A stretch of 64,000 bases of DNA from Alteripontixanthobacter maritimus (lineage in GTDB: Bacteria > Pseudomonadota > Alphaproteobacteria > Sphingomonadales > Sphingomonadaceae): NCBI RefSeq assembly GCF_003340475.1, contig NZ_QBKA01000002.1:1063501-1127500 (forward strand), written 5' to 3'. Numbering within the stretch: position 1 is the first letter of the stretch; each line of letters opens with the position of its first letter. A program made the position numbers and the translations under genes. The notes beneath the pieces were generated by a model that was given only the letters and a program-made list of their open reading frames with translations, ran no database searches and was not told the DNA's origin. Shown here in pieces: positions 16,102-25,573 of the stretch.

Positions 16102-17453
16102 GGGGTCTGCTCCTGCGTAATCTGATTGTCCGGGTTTCGGTCGCGTTCCGGATTGTCCGGTTCATCTATCAATTCATCAGGCGGGTCAAAGGTCCGGGTG
16201 GTGCGCAAAACCGGGAAGACACGGCTCCACAAGGCAACCGTCACCACCGCCCCGATGCCGCCGCTGACAACAGCGATAACCGGGCCGAACAGGAACGCGA
16301 GACTGCCTGAAAAAAAATCGCCGAATTCGTTGCTTGCCGAGATCGTCAGCATGGAGACGGACGACACCCGCCCGCGCTTTTCATCGGGCGTGTGCATCTG
16401 GATCAACGACTGCCGGATGTAGACGCTGAACATGTCGGCGGCTCCCACCACGAACAGCAGCGCCAGCGATAGCGGCATGGATTTCGACAGCCCGAAGCCG
16501 ATGGTTGCGAACCCGAAAATCGCGACCGCCCACAGCATTTTCGGGCCGACACCGGTCTTCAGCGGGCGGAAGGAGAAGAACAATGCCGTCAGCGCAGCCC
16601 CGACAGCCGGAGCTGCGGCAAGCTGGCTCAACCCGGTCGAACCAACCTGCAGGATGTCCCGCGCATAGACAGGGAACAGTGCGGTCGCACCGGCGAGGAA
16701 CACCGCAAACAGGTCAAGCGTAATGGCCCCCAGCACCATCTTGTTGTGTACGACATAGCGTAACCCGTCGACGATCTGGGCAACCGGGCGCTGCGATCCC
16801 ACACGGTTCGGCCCCGGCACCTTGCCGATCATGCTGAGCGCAACGAGGCAGACAAGGAACAGCAGCGCCGCCACTGCATAGGGAAGGGCGGGCGCAATTA
16901 TATAGAGATATCCGCCGATAGCCGGGCCGACGATCATGCCAACCTGCCAAGCGATGGACGAAAGCGCGATCGCATTGGGCAAAATCGCCTTGGGCACCAG
17001 ATTCGGTGCAAGCGCGCTCAGTGCAGGGCCCGCAAAAGCGCGCGCAATGCCGAGAAAGACGGCGATAGCGAAAAGCGCCGGGATGGTGATAGCGTCGGTA
17101 TGGGTCAGCAATGCCAGGATTGCAGCGCAAAGGAGCTGCATGGCCACGGTGATGCGTGCCACGTTCCTGCGGTCGAAACGGTCCGCGGCCAGTCCGGTAA
17201 ACGGCGTCAGCAGGAATAACGGCACGAACTGCAACAGGCCGATCAATGCCAGCTGACCCGAGGCCTCGCCCACGCTCATCCCGCCATCGCGCGCGATATT
17301 GTAAGTCTGCCATCCGATGATCAGCAGCATGGCATACTGCGCCAGCGTCATGGCTAACCGCGCCGCCCAATAGGCGCGGAAGTTGGCTATCCGGAACGGT
17401 GATGTGCCAGCGGGCGGTATGGCGGCGTCAGTCTCTGATGCGGTATCGGTCAC
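16098..17453 (-). CDS. MFS transporter, EntS/MFS_3-like exporter
   Basis: A 451-residue major facilitator with about twelve hydrophobic segments. The A-motif loop between helices 2 and 3 reads [16 protein letters not shown], and the second-half equivalent region includes [16 protein letters not shown]. The central segment and [14 protein letters not shown]-terminus are typical of the MFS_3 (enterobactin-exporter-like) group, usually exporters. The C-terminal tail is polar and acidic ([15 protein letters not shown]). The start is GTG at 17453. It overlaps cysK by four bases; coupling with cysteine synthesis might suggest export of a thiol or amino acid, but that is speculation. Confidence 0.85.
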   Translation of the reverse strand: MTDTASETDAAIPPAGTSPFRIANFRAYWAARLAMTLAQYAMLLIIGWQTYNIARDGGMSVGEASGQLALIGLLQFVPLFLLTPFTGLAADRFDRRNVARITVAMQLLCAAILALLTHTDAITIPALFAIAVFLGIARAFAGPALSALAPNLVPKAILPNAIALSSIAWQVGMIVGPAIGGYLYIIAPALPYAVAALLFLVCLVALSMIGKVPGPNRVGSQRPVAQIVDGLRYVVHNKMVLGAITLDLFAVFLAGATALFPVYARDILQVGSTGLSQLAAAPAVGAALTALFFSFRPLKTGVGPKMLWAVAIFGFATIGFGLSKSMPLSLALLFVVGAADMFSVYIRQSLIQMHTPDEKRGRVSSVSMLTISASNEFGDFFSGSLAFLFGPVIAVVSGGIGAVVTVALWSRVFPVLRTTRTFDPPDELIDEPDNPERDRNPDNQITQEQTP

Positions 17454-17515
17454 CGCGCCGCCATGGCATTGGGACCCGGCCCTGCCAACCGCGTCTGCGA
17501 ATTAAGAAACGTGTA

Positions 17516-17851
17516 TCAGCGTGCGCGATTGGTTCGTGAGTTGGGTTTTAGTTCCTCGATCATGGCAAGGAAGTCATCGAGGCGGATGATCCGCTCGAAC
17601 TGAAAACCGGCACGCTCGTCGCGGGTCCAGATGACATAGGCTTCGATCCGTCCGATGACGGGCATGCGGATGATTGCCCGTTCGCCACGCTCGAGCGAGT
17701 TGGCATCGTCGACCATGAATCCATTGGCCGAAACATTGCAAATGTGCAGCTTCACATCGCCCCGGTCGCGATGTTCCGCGATAACCGGATGATCCACAGG
17801 ATGCCGCGTGGCACGCCGTAAATCCGTTACTGTCAGTTGTGCTCCAGCCAT
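17516..17851 (-). CDS. PilZ domain protein
   Basis: A 111-residue single-domain PilZ protein, a cyclic-di-GMP receptor fold. The first binding motif RRATRHPV (RxxxR) lies at residues 12-16 and the second, NVSANGFMV (usually D/NxSxxG), at 39-44; both are intact, so c-di-GMP binding is plausible. The strand WTRDERAGFQFERII closes the barrel. It sits between tyrS and the MFS-cysK pair on the same strand and has an 18-20 bp palindrome just upstream. Its target is unknown. Confidence 0.88.
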   Translation of the reverse strand: MAGAQLTVTDLRRATRHPVDHPVIAEHRDRGDVKLHICNVSANGFMVDDANSLERGERAIIRMPVIGRIEAYVIWTRDERAGFQFERIIRLDDFLAMIEELKPNSRTNRAR

Positions 17852-17867
17852 GATCGGACCACCACCC

Positions 17868-17887
17868 TCCCTAAATTAATTGAGGGA
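17868..17887. promoter_or_regulatory. 20-bp near-perfect palindrome upstream of the PilZ gene
   Basis: TCCCTAAATT and AATTGAGGGA are inverted repeats with one mismatch, centred 26 bp before the PilZ start codon. The AT-rich core and position fit an operator for a dimeric regulator; as RNA it would also form a hairpin in the leader. Confidence 0.4.
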
Positions 17888-17996
17888 CCTTAGTGATCGG
17901 AAATGGCTGACATACGGTTAAGGAGGATTGTCCTATTATGGCACAAAACGGCGCTTTGCTGCGGGTTTCGGCACTAATGTCGAAGGCAGGCCGGGC

Positions 17997-19229
17997 CTAT
18001 TTCGCGACGAGCAATCCGTGTTTCTTTTTACCCAGGCTCAACCGCAATTGCTCACCCGCGGCCGGTACCACAATCAGTCCAGGGTCGGATACCGCGCGAT
18101 CGTCGAGACGGACTGCACCTTCTGCAACTTTGCGCTTCGCTTCCTTGCCCGAACCCGCAAATCCTAATGCCACCAGTGCGGCACCGATGCGAATGCCTTC
18201 GCCATCGACGGAAAGCGTCGGCAGGTCCGCCCCGATCCCGTCGCCGGCAAACGTCTCGGTCGCAGTTGCCGCCGCCGCTTTGGCCGCGTCGTTCCCCCGC
18301 ACCAGTGCCGTGACTTCGTCGGCAAGAACTGTCTTGGCGGCGTTGATCTCGCTGCCTTCCAAGGATTCGAGCCGCCCAATTTCCTCCAATGGCAGATCGG
18401 TGAACAGCCGCAGGAACCGGCCCACGTCACGGTCATCGACATTGCGCCAGTATTGCCAGAAATCGTAAGCTGGCAGACCTGCCTCGTTAAGCCACACCGC
18501 GCCGGCGGCAGTCTTGCCCATCTTTGCGCCATCCGCCGTCGTCAGCAGCGGCGTAGTCAGCCCGAATAGCTCTGCACCATCCATACGGCGTCCCAGCTCC
18601 ACGCCGTTCACGATATTGCCCCACTGGTCGCTGCCCCCCATTTGCAGGCGCACACCCTGCTCCTTCGCAAGATGCCGGTAATCGTAACCCTGCAGGATCA
18701 TGTAGTTGAATTCGAGGAAAGTGAGGGGCTGTTCGCGCTCCAGCCTGAGCTTCACCGAATCGAAGGTCAGCATCCGGTTTACGGTGAAATGCGTGCCGAC
18801 CTTCTGCAGCATCTCGATGTAGCCCAGATCGCCGAGCCAATCCTGATTGTTGACCATGACCGCGTCGGTCGGTCCGTCACCGAAGGTAAGGATCTGTTCG
18901 AAAATCGTGCGGATGGATGCGATGTTCTCGTCGATCGCCTCGTCCGTCAGCATCTTGCGGCTTTCATCCCGCCCGGACGGATCGCCGATGCGCGTGGTGC
19001 CGCCGCCCATCAGCACGACCGGCTTGTGACCGGTCTGTTGCATCCGGCGCAGCAGCATGATCTGCACCAGGCTGCCAATATGCAGCGATGGCGCGGTTGC
19101 GTCGAAGCCAATATAGCCGGGCACAACTTGCTTTGCCGCAAGCGCATCGAGTGCCGCTGCGTCGGTAGCCTGATGGATGTAGCCGCGCTCGTCCAGCAGG
19201 CGCAGCAGATCGGAATTGTATTGGCTCAT
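17997..19229 (-). CDS. tyrS: Tyrosyl-tRNA synthetase
   Basis: A 410-residue class I synthetase that charges tRNA-Tyr. The HIGH equivalent is APSLHIGS, the tyrosine pocket includes LQGYDYRHL and GGSDQWGNI, and the KMSKS equivalent is GAKMGKT. A C-terminal S4-like RNA-binding domain follows ([20 protein letters not shown]). Start [11 protein letters not shown] at 19229 is chosen because the longer frame adds 49 residues without family similarity and no ribosome-binding site. Divergent from the DOMON-like gene 60 bp away. Confidence 0.97.
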   Translation of the reverse strand: MSQYNSDLLRLLDERGYIHQATDAAALDALAAKQVVPGYIGFDATAPSLHIGSLVQIMLLRRMQQTGHKPVVLMGGGTTRIGDPSGRDESRKMLTDEAIDENIASIRTIFEQILTFGDGPTDAVMVNNQDWLGDLGYIEMLQKVGTHFTVNRMLTFDSVKLRLEREQPLTFLEFNYMILQGYDYRHLAKEQGVRLQMGGSDQWGNIVNGVELGRRMDGAELFGLTTPLLTTADGAKMGKTAAGAVWLNEAGLPAYDFWQYWRNVDDRDVGRFLRLFTDLPLEEIGRLESLEGSEINAAKTVLADEVTALVRGNDAAKAAAATATETFAGDGIGADLPTLSVDGEGIRIGAALVALGFAGSGKEAKRKVAEGAVRLDDRAVSDPGLIVVPAAGEQLRLSLGKKKHGLLVAK

Positions 19230-19289
19230 CGGTTTTGCTTTCGTAACGCGCGGCGCGGGTAGCATTTGCGGAACTTGGGGGGAAGGCGC

Positions 19290-19844
19290 GTGGAAACTTA
19301 TCGGTTGCAGGCGCATCCGGCGTGCCCGCCGCAATCCATAACCGGCGTTCGTGCGTCGGTCGTGTCCTTTGACCAAGACTGGCTGACGTTGCGATGGCGC
19401 GTCGATGGCAGCGGCAATTTGATGCTGCCACCATTTGCCGGAAAGACGCGCCGCGACGAATTGTGGTCGACCACCTGTTTCGAACTGTTCCTTCGGACTG
19501 AGGGTGAGGAAACTTACACCGAGTTCAATTTCAGTCCATCGGACGCCTGGGCCGCTTACGACTTTACCGCTCGGCGACAGAGGATGAGGCCACGGGCCCT
19601 TTCACGCCCACCGGTCTGCACGATGCGTCCAGGTCGCACGTTCGCGCTGTTCGATGTGGCTGTTCCTGCATCAGCTCTGCCGGCAATCCCGGCCGCCTTG
19701 GGTTTGACGGCTGTGCTGGAGGAAACCGGCGGCAACAAGAGCTTTTGGGCGATGGACCATGGAGCGGCGGATAGCGGTAAGCGACCCGACTTTCATGATC
19801 CGTCTTGCCTCGCCGCGCGGCTTGCGGCAACCGGCGCATCATGA
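19290..19844 (+). CDS. DOMON-like domain protein
   Basis: A 184-residue protein of the DOMON-like type seen next to DUF1343 genes in Sphingomonadales. Beta-strand-rich sequence includes [30 protein letters not shown] and [16 protein letters not shown], and ends [29 protein letters not shown] folds bind sugars or heme. There is no signal peptide. The start is GTG at 19290 with GGGAAGG directly upstream. The ATGA overlap with the NamZ-like gene suggests a shared role in cell-wall sugar metabolism, but this is inference. Confidence 0.8.
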   Translation: METYRLQAHPACPPQSITGVRASVVSFDQDWLTLRWRVDGSGNLMLPPFAGKTRRDELWSTTCFELFLRTEGEETYTEFNFSPSDAWAAYDFTARRQRMRPRALSRPPVCTMRPGRTFALFDVAVPASALPAIPAALGLTAVLEETGGNKSFWAMDHGAADSGKRPDFHDPSCLAARLAATGAS

Positions 19845-21070
19845 AAACTTCCGTCCCGTTCGGCATCGACCGCCTGCTTTCCGACCAGACCCTGAGCGCT
19901 CCGCTGGACGGTAGACGCGTAGCGCTCGTCGCGCATCCTGCGTCGGTAACTGCCGATCTCACCCACTCGCTCGATGCGCTTATCGCGGCCGGCGTCAACG
20001 TGACCGCAGCCTTCGGTCCGCAGCATGGGCTGAAAGGCGACAAGCAGGACAACATGGTCGAAACGGCGGACGAGATCGATCCGCAATACGGCATTCCGGT
20101 GTACAGCCTGTATGGCGAAGTACGGCGTCCCACCGAACAGATGATGTCCAGCGCCGATGTATTCCTGTTCGACCTGCAAGACCTCGGTTGCCGTATCTAC
20201 ACATTTGTCACCACTTTGTTGTATCTGCTTGAGGAAGGCGCGAAGCAGGGCAAGACAGTGTGGGTGCTGGACCGCCCGAACCCGGCGGGCCGCCCTGTAG
20301 AAGGTACGCTGCTGGTGCCGGGTTATGAAAGCTTCGTTGGCGCTGCAGCCATGCCGATGCGCCACGGGTTGACCATGGGCGAAATGGGTCATTGGTTCAT
20401 CGACCATTTCGGCCTCGATGTGGATTACCGCGTGATCGCGATGGAGGGCTGGCAACCGGCCGCCGGTGGTAACGGGTTTGGGGGATATGGCTGGCCGCAG
20501 GACCGGGTGTGGATCAATCCCAGCCCTAATGCGGCGAGCGTGAACATGGCGCGCGCCTATGCCGGAACGGTAATGCTGGAAGGCGCGACACTGAGCGAAG
20601 GACGAGGCACTACGCGTCCTCTGGAAGTGCTGTTCGGAGCGCCAGACCTGGACGCCTCGGCTGTCCTTGCGGAAATGCACCGGATTGCGCCAGAATGGAC
20701 GACCGGCTGCGCGCTGCGCGTATGCCATTTTGAACCGACGTTCCACAAGCACGCAGGGGCATTGTGCAACAGCCTTATGGTGCATGCCGAAGGGCCGTTC
20801 TACGACCATTTCGCGTTCCGCCCATGGCGCTTGCAGGCGCTCGCATTCAAGGCAATCCGCAGCCTTTATCCTAACTACGATTCGTGGCGTGGTAAGGACT
20901 TCAACTATGAATATACTGACGATGTGCTGGCGATCGACGTAATCAACGGTGGACCGGCTCTGCGCGAGTGGGTCGATAACCCGGAAAGTGCCCCGGCCGA
21001 TCTGGATAGGCTGGCCTTACCGGACGAGGCGGACTGGGCTGAAAAGGTTAGGCCGCACCTTCTCTATTGA
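19841..21070 (+). CDS. DUF1343 protein, probable exo-beta-N-acetylmuramidase (NamZ-like)
   Basis: A 409-residue DUF1343 protein (glycoside hydrolase family 171). Characterised members (NamZ) remove N-acetylmuramic acid from the ends of peptidoglycan fragments. Signatures are FGPQHGLKGDKQDNM, YGIPVYSLYGEVRRPTEQM, FDLQDLGCRIYTF, VLDRPNPAGRPVEG, MPMRHGLTMGEM and the C-terminal FKAIRSLYPNYDSW. No signal peptide is visible at the ATG (19841), which suggests a cytoplasmic enzyme acting on imported muropeptides. The ATG overlaps the DOMON-like stop by four bases, and the 3' end overlaps the convergent DUF817 gene by 23 bp. Confidence 0.88.
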   Translation: MKTSVPFGIDRLLSDQTLSAPLDGRRVALVAHPASVTADLTHSLDALIAAGVNVTAAFGPQHGLKGDKQDNMVETADEIDPQYGIPVYSLYGEVRRPTEQMMSSADVFLFDLQDLGCRIYTFVTTLLYLLEEGAKQGKTVWVLDRPNPAGRPVEGTLLVPGYESFVGAAAMPMRHGLTMGEMGHWFIDHFGLDVDYRVIAMEGWQPAAGGNGFGGYGWPQDRVWINPSPNAASVNMARAYAGTVMLEGATLSEGRGTTRPLEVLFGAPDLDASAVLAEMHRIAPEWTTGCALRVCHFEPTFHKHAGALCNSLMVHAEGPFYDHFAFRPWRLQALAFKAIRSLYPNYDSWRGKDFNYEYTDDVLAIDVINGGPALREWVDNPESAPADLDRLALPDEADWAEKVRPHLLY

Positions 21071-21920
21071 GTTTGGCAACAAAAGCTTTCGGCTTCTGGA
21101 TCGAGGCGACGAGTACGAACGAGATCAACATCAGTAAATACCAGCTTCCCAGTTTGGCGAGGCCGACAAGCTGCCAGTCCCGTTCCTGATCCGGATAGCG
21201 CCACGCATTGGCAAACGTCGCGATGTTTTCGGCGAACCAGATAAACAATGCTACCAGCCCGAAGCCCACAAGCATCGGCATTGCGCGATAGGTTTGCCAG
21301 GGTTTGAAGTGCACCCGGCACTGCCACCATACCAACGCAGTCAGCACGAACAGCACCCACCGCATATCGGCAACATAATGATGCGCGAAAAAGTTTACAT
21401 ATATCGCGACGGCCAACAGCCAGGTTGCCCATAATGGCGGGTAGGCGGAAAACCGAAATTCGAAAATTCGCCAGATACGTGCAATGTAACTGCCGACAGC
21501 CGCGTACATGAAACCCGAGAATAGCGGCACCGCTCCAATATGAAGCAGGCTTTCTTCAGGATAGGTCCACGATCCAACAGCGGTCTTGAACAGTTCCATC
21601 ACCGTTCCGACCACATGGAACACCAGTATCACCGCTGCTTCGCGCACGGTTTCCAGCCGGAACAACACGAGCGTTACCTGGATCGCAATCGCGGCGAGCG
21701 TGAGAAAGTCATATCGGTGCAGCGCCGCGTCATCTGGATAGAACAGATGGGTGGCAAGCAGCAGGGCAAGCAGAAGACCACCGAACAGACAAGCCCACGC
21801 CTGCTTGAAGCCGAACAGCAGAAATTCGTATACACCCTTGCGCCAACCGGAACGCGGAACGCGCGCCTCAAGTGCCAGGCGAATAGCATGGAACCGGCTA
21901 TGTCGACGGGCTCCTGTCAT
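21048..21920 (-). CDS. DUF817 integral membrane protein
   Basis: A 290-residue membrane protein of the DUF817 family. After a basic N-terminus there are about eight hydrophobic segments. The central polar stretch contains VMELFKTAVGSWTYPEESLLHIGAVPLFSGFMYAAVGSYIARIW, typical of the family, with later motifs FFAHHYVADMRW and FAENIATFANAWRYPDQ. The histidines and acidic residues in the membrane suggest an enzyme or ion-binding role, but none has been assigned. ATG 21920 is used rather than TTG 21923. It follows the VWA gene by 13 bp. Confidence 0.85.
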   Translation of the reverse strand: MTGARRHSRFHAIRLALEARVPRSGWRKGVYEFLLFGFKQAWACLFGGLLLALLLATHLFYPDDAALHRYDFLTLAAIAIQVTLVLFRLETVREAAVILVFHVVGTVMELFKTAVGSWTYPEESLLHIGAVPLFSGFMYAAVGSYIARIWRIFEFRFSAYPPLWATWLLAVAIYVNFFAHHYVADMRWVLFVLTALVWWQCRVHFKPWQTYRAMPMLVGFGLVALFIWFAENIATFANAWRYPDQERDWQLVGLAKLGSWYLLMLISFVLVASIQKPKAFVAKLNREGAA

Positions 21921-21933
21921 CAACGTCCGACCG

Positions 21934-23115
21934 TCAGCCCACCTTCCGGCTCAACTCCCGCATCGCATCGTCCAGCCCATCCAGCGTCAGCGAGTACATG
22001 CGATCGTTCAGCAGTTGCTGGATCATCTTGGTGCTTTGGGAATAACCCCATTGCTTTTCGGGTACCGGGTTGAGCCAGACGGTGGCCGGGTAGGTGTTGG
22101 CCACACGTTGCAGCCACACCGCGCCCGCTTCTTCGTTCATATGTTCCACACTGCCGCCAGGATGGGTGATTTCGTACGGGCTCATTGCGGCGTCGCCCAC
22201 GAATATTACCTTATAGTCATGGCCGTATTTGTGGAGAATATCCCACGTCTTGGTGCGATCGGCCCAGCGGCGTTTATTGTCCTTCCACACGCCTTCATAC
22301 AGGCAGTTGTGGAAGTAGAAGAATTCCATGTTCTTAAATTCACTGGTTGCGGCGCTGAATAGTTCTTCCATCATCTTGACGAACGGATCCATCGATCCGC
22401 CAATGTCAAGGAACAGCAGTAGTTTTACCGCATTGCGGCGTTCGGCGCGCATATGGATATCGAGCCAGCCCTGTTTGGCCGTGCCTTCGATCGTCGCGTC
22501 GATATCCAGCTGGTCCTGAGCCCCTTCACGCGCGAAACGGCGCAAGCGGCGCAGCGCCATCTTGATGTTGCGAGTGCCCAGCTCCTTGGTGTTGTCGAGG
22601 TTCCTGAACTCTCGCTTTTCCCAGACCTTCACGGCGCGCTTATGCTTGCTTTCGCCGCCGATGCGCACGCCTTCCGGGTTGTAGCCGGAATGGCCGAAGG
22701 GTGATGTGCCGCCCGTGCCAATCCATTTGTTGCCGCCTTCGTGGCGTTTTTCCTGTTCCTCCAGCCGCTTCTTAAGCGTGTCCATGATCTCGTCCCAATC
22801 GCCCAGGCTTTCGATCTTGGCCATTTCTTCCTCGGACAGGAATTTCTCGGCGACTGCCTTCAGCCAGTCTTCCGGAATATCGACAGGGTTCTGCCCGTAA
22901 TCGGACAACAGGCCCTTGAATACCTTGTTGAACACTTGGTCGAACCGGTCGAGCATGCCTTCGTCCTTCACGAAGGTTGCGCGGGCGAGGTAATAGAACG
23001 CTTCGGGCGTCTGCTCGATCACATCCCGATCGAGCGCCTCGAGCAGCGTCAGATGCTCCTTGAAGCTTGCCCCGATCCCGGCAGCGCGCAATTCGTCGGT
23101 GAAGTCGAAGAACAT
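21934..23115 (-). CDS. VWA domain protein of the CoxE family
   Basis: A 393-residue protein partnered with the MoxR ATPase upstream. The N-terminal half is helical and charged (for example LKKRLEEQEKRHEGG); a glycine-rich link (GTGGTSPFGHSGYNPEG) follows. The von Willebrand A domain (about residues 220-393) has a MIDAS motif written DIGGSMDPF, where the usual first S of DxSxS is replaced by G. Later, FFYFHNCLYEG and VIFVGDAAMSPYE complete the fold. MoxR-VWA pairs act as chaperones for metal-cofactor insertion or complex assembly; the client here is unknown. Confidence 0.9.
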   Translation of the reverse strand: MFFDFTDELRAAGIGASFKEHLTLLEALDRDVIEQTPEAFYYLARATFVKDEGMLDRFDQVFNKVFKGLLSDYGQNPVDIPEDWLKAVAEKFLSEEEMAKIESLGDWDEIMDTLKKRLEEQEKRHEGGNKWIGTGGTSPFGHSGYNPEGVRIGGESKHKRAVKVWEKREFRNLDNTKELGTRNIKMALRRLRRFAREGAQDQLDIDATIEGTAKQGWLDIHMRAERRNAVKLLLFLDIGGSMDPFVKMMEELFSAATSEFKNMEFFYFHNCLYEGVWKDNKRRWADRTKTWDILHKYGHDYKVIFVGDAAMSPYEITHPGGSVEHMNEEAGAVWLQRVANTYPATVWLNPVPEKQWGYSQSTKMIQQLLNDRMYSLTLDGLDDAMRELSRKVG

Positions 23116-23124
23116 CGGTTGCGC

Positions 23125-23973
23125 TTACGTCTGACGCCGCGACATGAACGCCAGACGCTCGAACAGCATCACGTCCTGTTCGTTCTTCAGTAGCGCGCCG
23201 TGCAGCGGCGGAATGGCATTGTTGGGATTGCTGTCCTGCAGCGTTTCCAGCGGCATATCCTCGTTCAAGAGCAGCTTCAGCCAGTCGAGCAATTCGCTGG
23301 TACTGGGCTTCTTCTTCAGTCCAGGCACTTCACGCAGTTCGTAGAAGATATCCATCGCCTTCTTCACCAGCCGTTCCTGGATGCCGGGGTAATGCACGTC
23401 GATAATTGACTGCATCGTGTCGCGGTCGGGAAACTTGATATAGTGGAAGAAACAGCGGCGCAGAAACGCGTCCGGCAGTTCCTTCTCATTGTTCGAGGTA
23501 ATGACAACGATCGGGCGTTCCTTGGCCTCGACCCGCTCCTGCGTTTCGTAAACGTCGAAGCTCATCCGGTCGAGTTCCTGCAACAGATCGTTAGGAAATT
23601 CGATGTCAGCCTTGTCGATCTCGTCGATCAGCAGCACCGGCAGTTCAGGCGCTGTGAAGGCTTCCCAAAGCTTGCCTTTCTTGATGTAGTTGCGGATGTC
23701 GTGAACCCGCTCCTCACCAAGCTGACCGTCACGAAGGCGCGCAACCGCATCATATTCATACAGGCCCTGCTGCGCCTTGGTGGTGGATTTGATATTCCAT
23801 TCGATCAGTGGGGCGCCCATGGCCTTGGCCACTTCATGCGCCAGCACTGTTTTGCCGGTGCCCGGTTCACCCTTGACCAACAGCGGGCGGCGCAACGTGA
23901 CCGCCGCGTCTACGGCCACTTTCAAATCGTCTGTCGCGATGTAGTCTTTGGTACCCTCGAAATGCTGACTCAT
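23125..23973 (-). CDS. MoxR-family AAA+ ATPase
   Basis: A 282-residue MoxR ATPase. Walker A GEPGTGKT (residues 35-42), Walker B LLIDEID, sensor 1 VVITSNNEKELPDAFLRRCFFHYI. The start MSQHFEGTKDY at 23973 matches family N-termini; the extended frame adds ten unrelated residues. It lies 9 bp upstream of the VWA gene, the usual MoxR-VWA order, and 68 bp downstream of the serine hydrolase. The pair likely acts in maturation of a metalloenzyme or complex (as in CoxD-CoxE), though no CO-dehydrogenase genes are present nearby. Confidence 0.93.
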   Translation of the reverse strand: MSQHFEGTKDYIATDDLKVAVDAAVTLRRPLLVKGEPGTGKTVLAHEVAKAMGAPLIEWNIKSTTKAQQGLYEYDAVARLRDGQLGEERVHDIRNYIKKGKLWEAFTAPELPVLLIDEIDKADIEFPNDLLQELDRMSFDVYETQERVEAKERPIVVITSNNEKELPDAFLRRCFFHYIKFPDRDTMQSIIDVHYPGIQERLVKKAMDIFYELREVPGLKKKPSTSELLDWLKLLLNEDMPLETLQDSNPNNAIPPLHGALLKNEQDVMLFERLAFMSRRQT

Positions 23974-24041
23974 CGGTTTTCCTATGCAACTTGCTTTGCG
24001 CACCGCGTTAAACAGCAGAGGGGGGCAGGGGCAAGTGCGGA

Positions 24042-25352
24042 TTAAGGATGGGGTAGCGACAACAGCCGATTGGCCAGCATTTCCATCTGCCGGGCATCGA
24101 CGGGTTTGGCAGGGTCGTTCCAGTTTATGGCAGCCATGTGCCAGGCCCCGGCTTCGTCCTGCAGCAGCCAGGTCAGATTGAGCACACCGGGTTCAGAGCC
24201 GCCTTTGAACCCGATATATTTCCATTTGTCGGCTGCCGCACCAGAAAGTGACGGGTTCACGGCGAGTATGTCGCGCGCAGTGCCATCTTCCAGATCGACG
24301 ATCCGCTGCAACAGCCGGCGCAGATCTTCGCCGCTGGCGAACCATTCGGCAGTATCGATCGCGGTTGGGGTGGTGAAGGTCGGTACCGTGATCCTTGCGG
24401 GATCGCCGCCAAACCGTTCGCCCATCTCGGCCAGAATGACGCGCCGGGTTGCCTCGTCGCCGCTGATATAGCGCTGGCGTAGACCGGGATCGCCCTTCAA
24501 TGCAAACAGCTCAAGCGTTGTCAGGAACGGCAGGGTGCGCGACGGCATCGCATGACCGCTGTTGCGCAGTTCCATCTCGATACGATCCCGGCCAAGCAGT
24601 GCGATAAGCTGGTCGGTGGCGGTGTTGTCGCTGACGGAAATCATCAGCGTCGCTAGAGTGTGGACGGTGACTGGTGCGCCTTTCGGCCAGGTATGCAGCG
24701 AACCGCTTGGCAAGGAACGGGTTTCGAGAGCGACCACTTCATCCCATGAATGCTCGCCAGCATCGACAGCCTGCGCCAGCGCGGACAACACATACAGTTT
24801 GAAAGCCGATCCGATCGCATATTGCCCCGCTGCGTCGAGCGCGAAGGTCGGCGTTGCGTCATCCGCCAGCGGTGCGAAGAACACGCCCACACGGCCAGGC
24901 AGCGCTTTGAAGTCTTCTTCCAGCGAGCCTTTGTCGACGTCCAGCGGTGTGACCTCGTTAAGCAATAAACCGTCGATCAGGGGCGGCGTATCGGCCGTTA
25001 TTCGCATAGGGCCAGCCACCAGAGCGTTTTCAAATTGCAACGTCAGCTTCGCGGAACCCGGTCCTGTGACTTCGACCGAGTCGACGCCGACTACCGCCCC
25101 GAACCGTGCGGTCATTTGCGCATTTACGGTTGCCAGCGTCGCTGGGGGCACGCTGGCGAGGAATGCCGGACTGAACAAATCCTCCGCCTCGGCAGCGCCT
25201 TTGAAAAACGCGACCACATCTTCGGCACGTTGTTGCAGGTTTGTTTCGGCGATCTGTGCATCGGTCGGCGCAGCATTGTCCTGTGCCCATACGGTGGGCG
25301 CAAAAGCGGTAGAAGCTGCGGTAAGCGCCAGTGCGGCAATCAATTTGATCAT
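24042..25352 (-). CDS. Secreted serine hydrolase, beta-lactamase class A-like fold with ORF12-type N-terminal domain
   Basis: A 436-residue exported protein. The signal peptide MIKLIAALAL...WAQ ends near residue 24. Residues about 35-135 resemble the NTF2-like N-terminal domain seen in ORF12/LpqF-type proteins. The C-terminal domain has the serine hydrolase triad motifs S182-AF-K185, SDN at 241-243 and KGG at 383-385. The class A catalytic glutamate motif is not evident, so beta-lactamase activity is doubtful; an esterase or peptidase role is possible. GGGAG lies 8 nt before the ATG. It precedes moxR on the same strand. Confidence 0.85.
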   Translation of the reverse strand: MIKLIAALALTAASTAFAPTVWAQDNAAPTDAQIAETNLQQRAEDVVAFFKGAAEAEDLFSPAFLASVPPATLATVNAQMTARFGAVVGVDSVEVTGPGSAKLTLQFENALVAGPMRITADTPPLIDGLLLNEVTPLDVDKGSLEEDFKALPGRVGVFFAPLADDATPTFALDAAGQYAIGSAFKLYVLSALAQAVDAGEHSWDEVVALETRSLPSGSLHTWPKGAPVTVHTLATLMISVSDNTATDQLIALLGRDRIEMELRNSGHAMPSRTLPFLTTLELFALKGDPGLRQRYISGDEATRRVILAEMGERFGGDPARITVPTFTTPTAIDTAEWFASGEDLRRLLQRIVDLEDGTARDILAVNPSLSGAAADKWKYIGFKGGSEPGVLNLTWLLQDEAGAWHMAAINWNDPAKPVDARQMEMLANRLLSLPHP

Positions 25353-25573
25353 AAGCAAAACTCCCTGTTGCATGCGTGTTAGCAGAATTGAATCCGACAG
25401 GTCAGGCCTGCACTTTTGACCAAGCGACCGCGATGGGGGCGAACTTTTGGCGCACGCTTGTCGATGGTAGACGGTGCGCGGCAATTCTTACAAGGTTGCG
25501 GCGACGTTTTAATTAGCGGCGCTGATCGGATGTCGGTCACATGAAACGCCCACAGCTTTCTGCGGAGAATTTT

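Noticed and set aside
17938-18468. Plus-strand ORF after AAGGAGG, starting MAQNGALLRV
   Set aside because: The ribosome-binding sequence is strong, but almost the whole ORF is antisense to the tyrS 3' end, with low-complexity serine/alanine/proline-rich translation and no family likeness.
24042-25352. Class A beta-lactamase
   Set aside because: The SxxK, SDN and KGG motifs are present, but the ExxLN omega-loop motif is not evident and an ORF12-type N-terminal domain is fused; described as a serine hydrolase instead.
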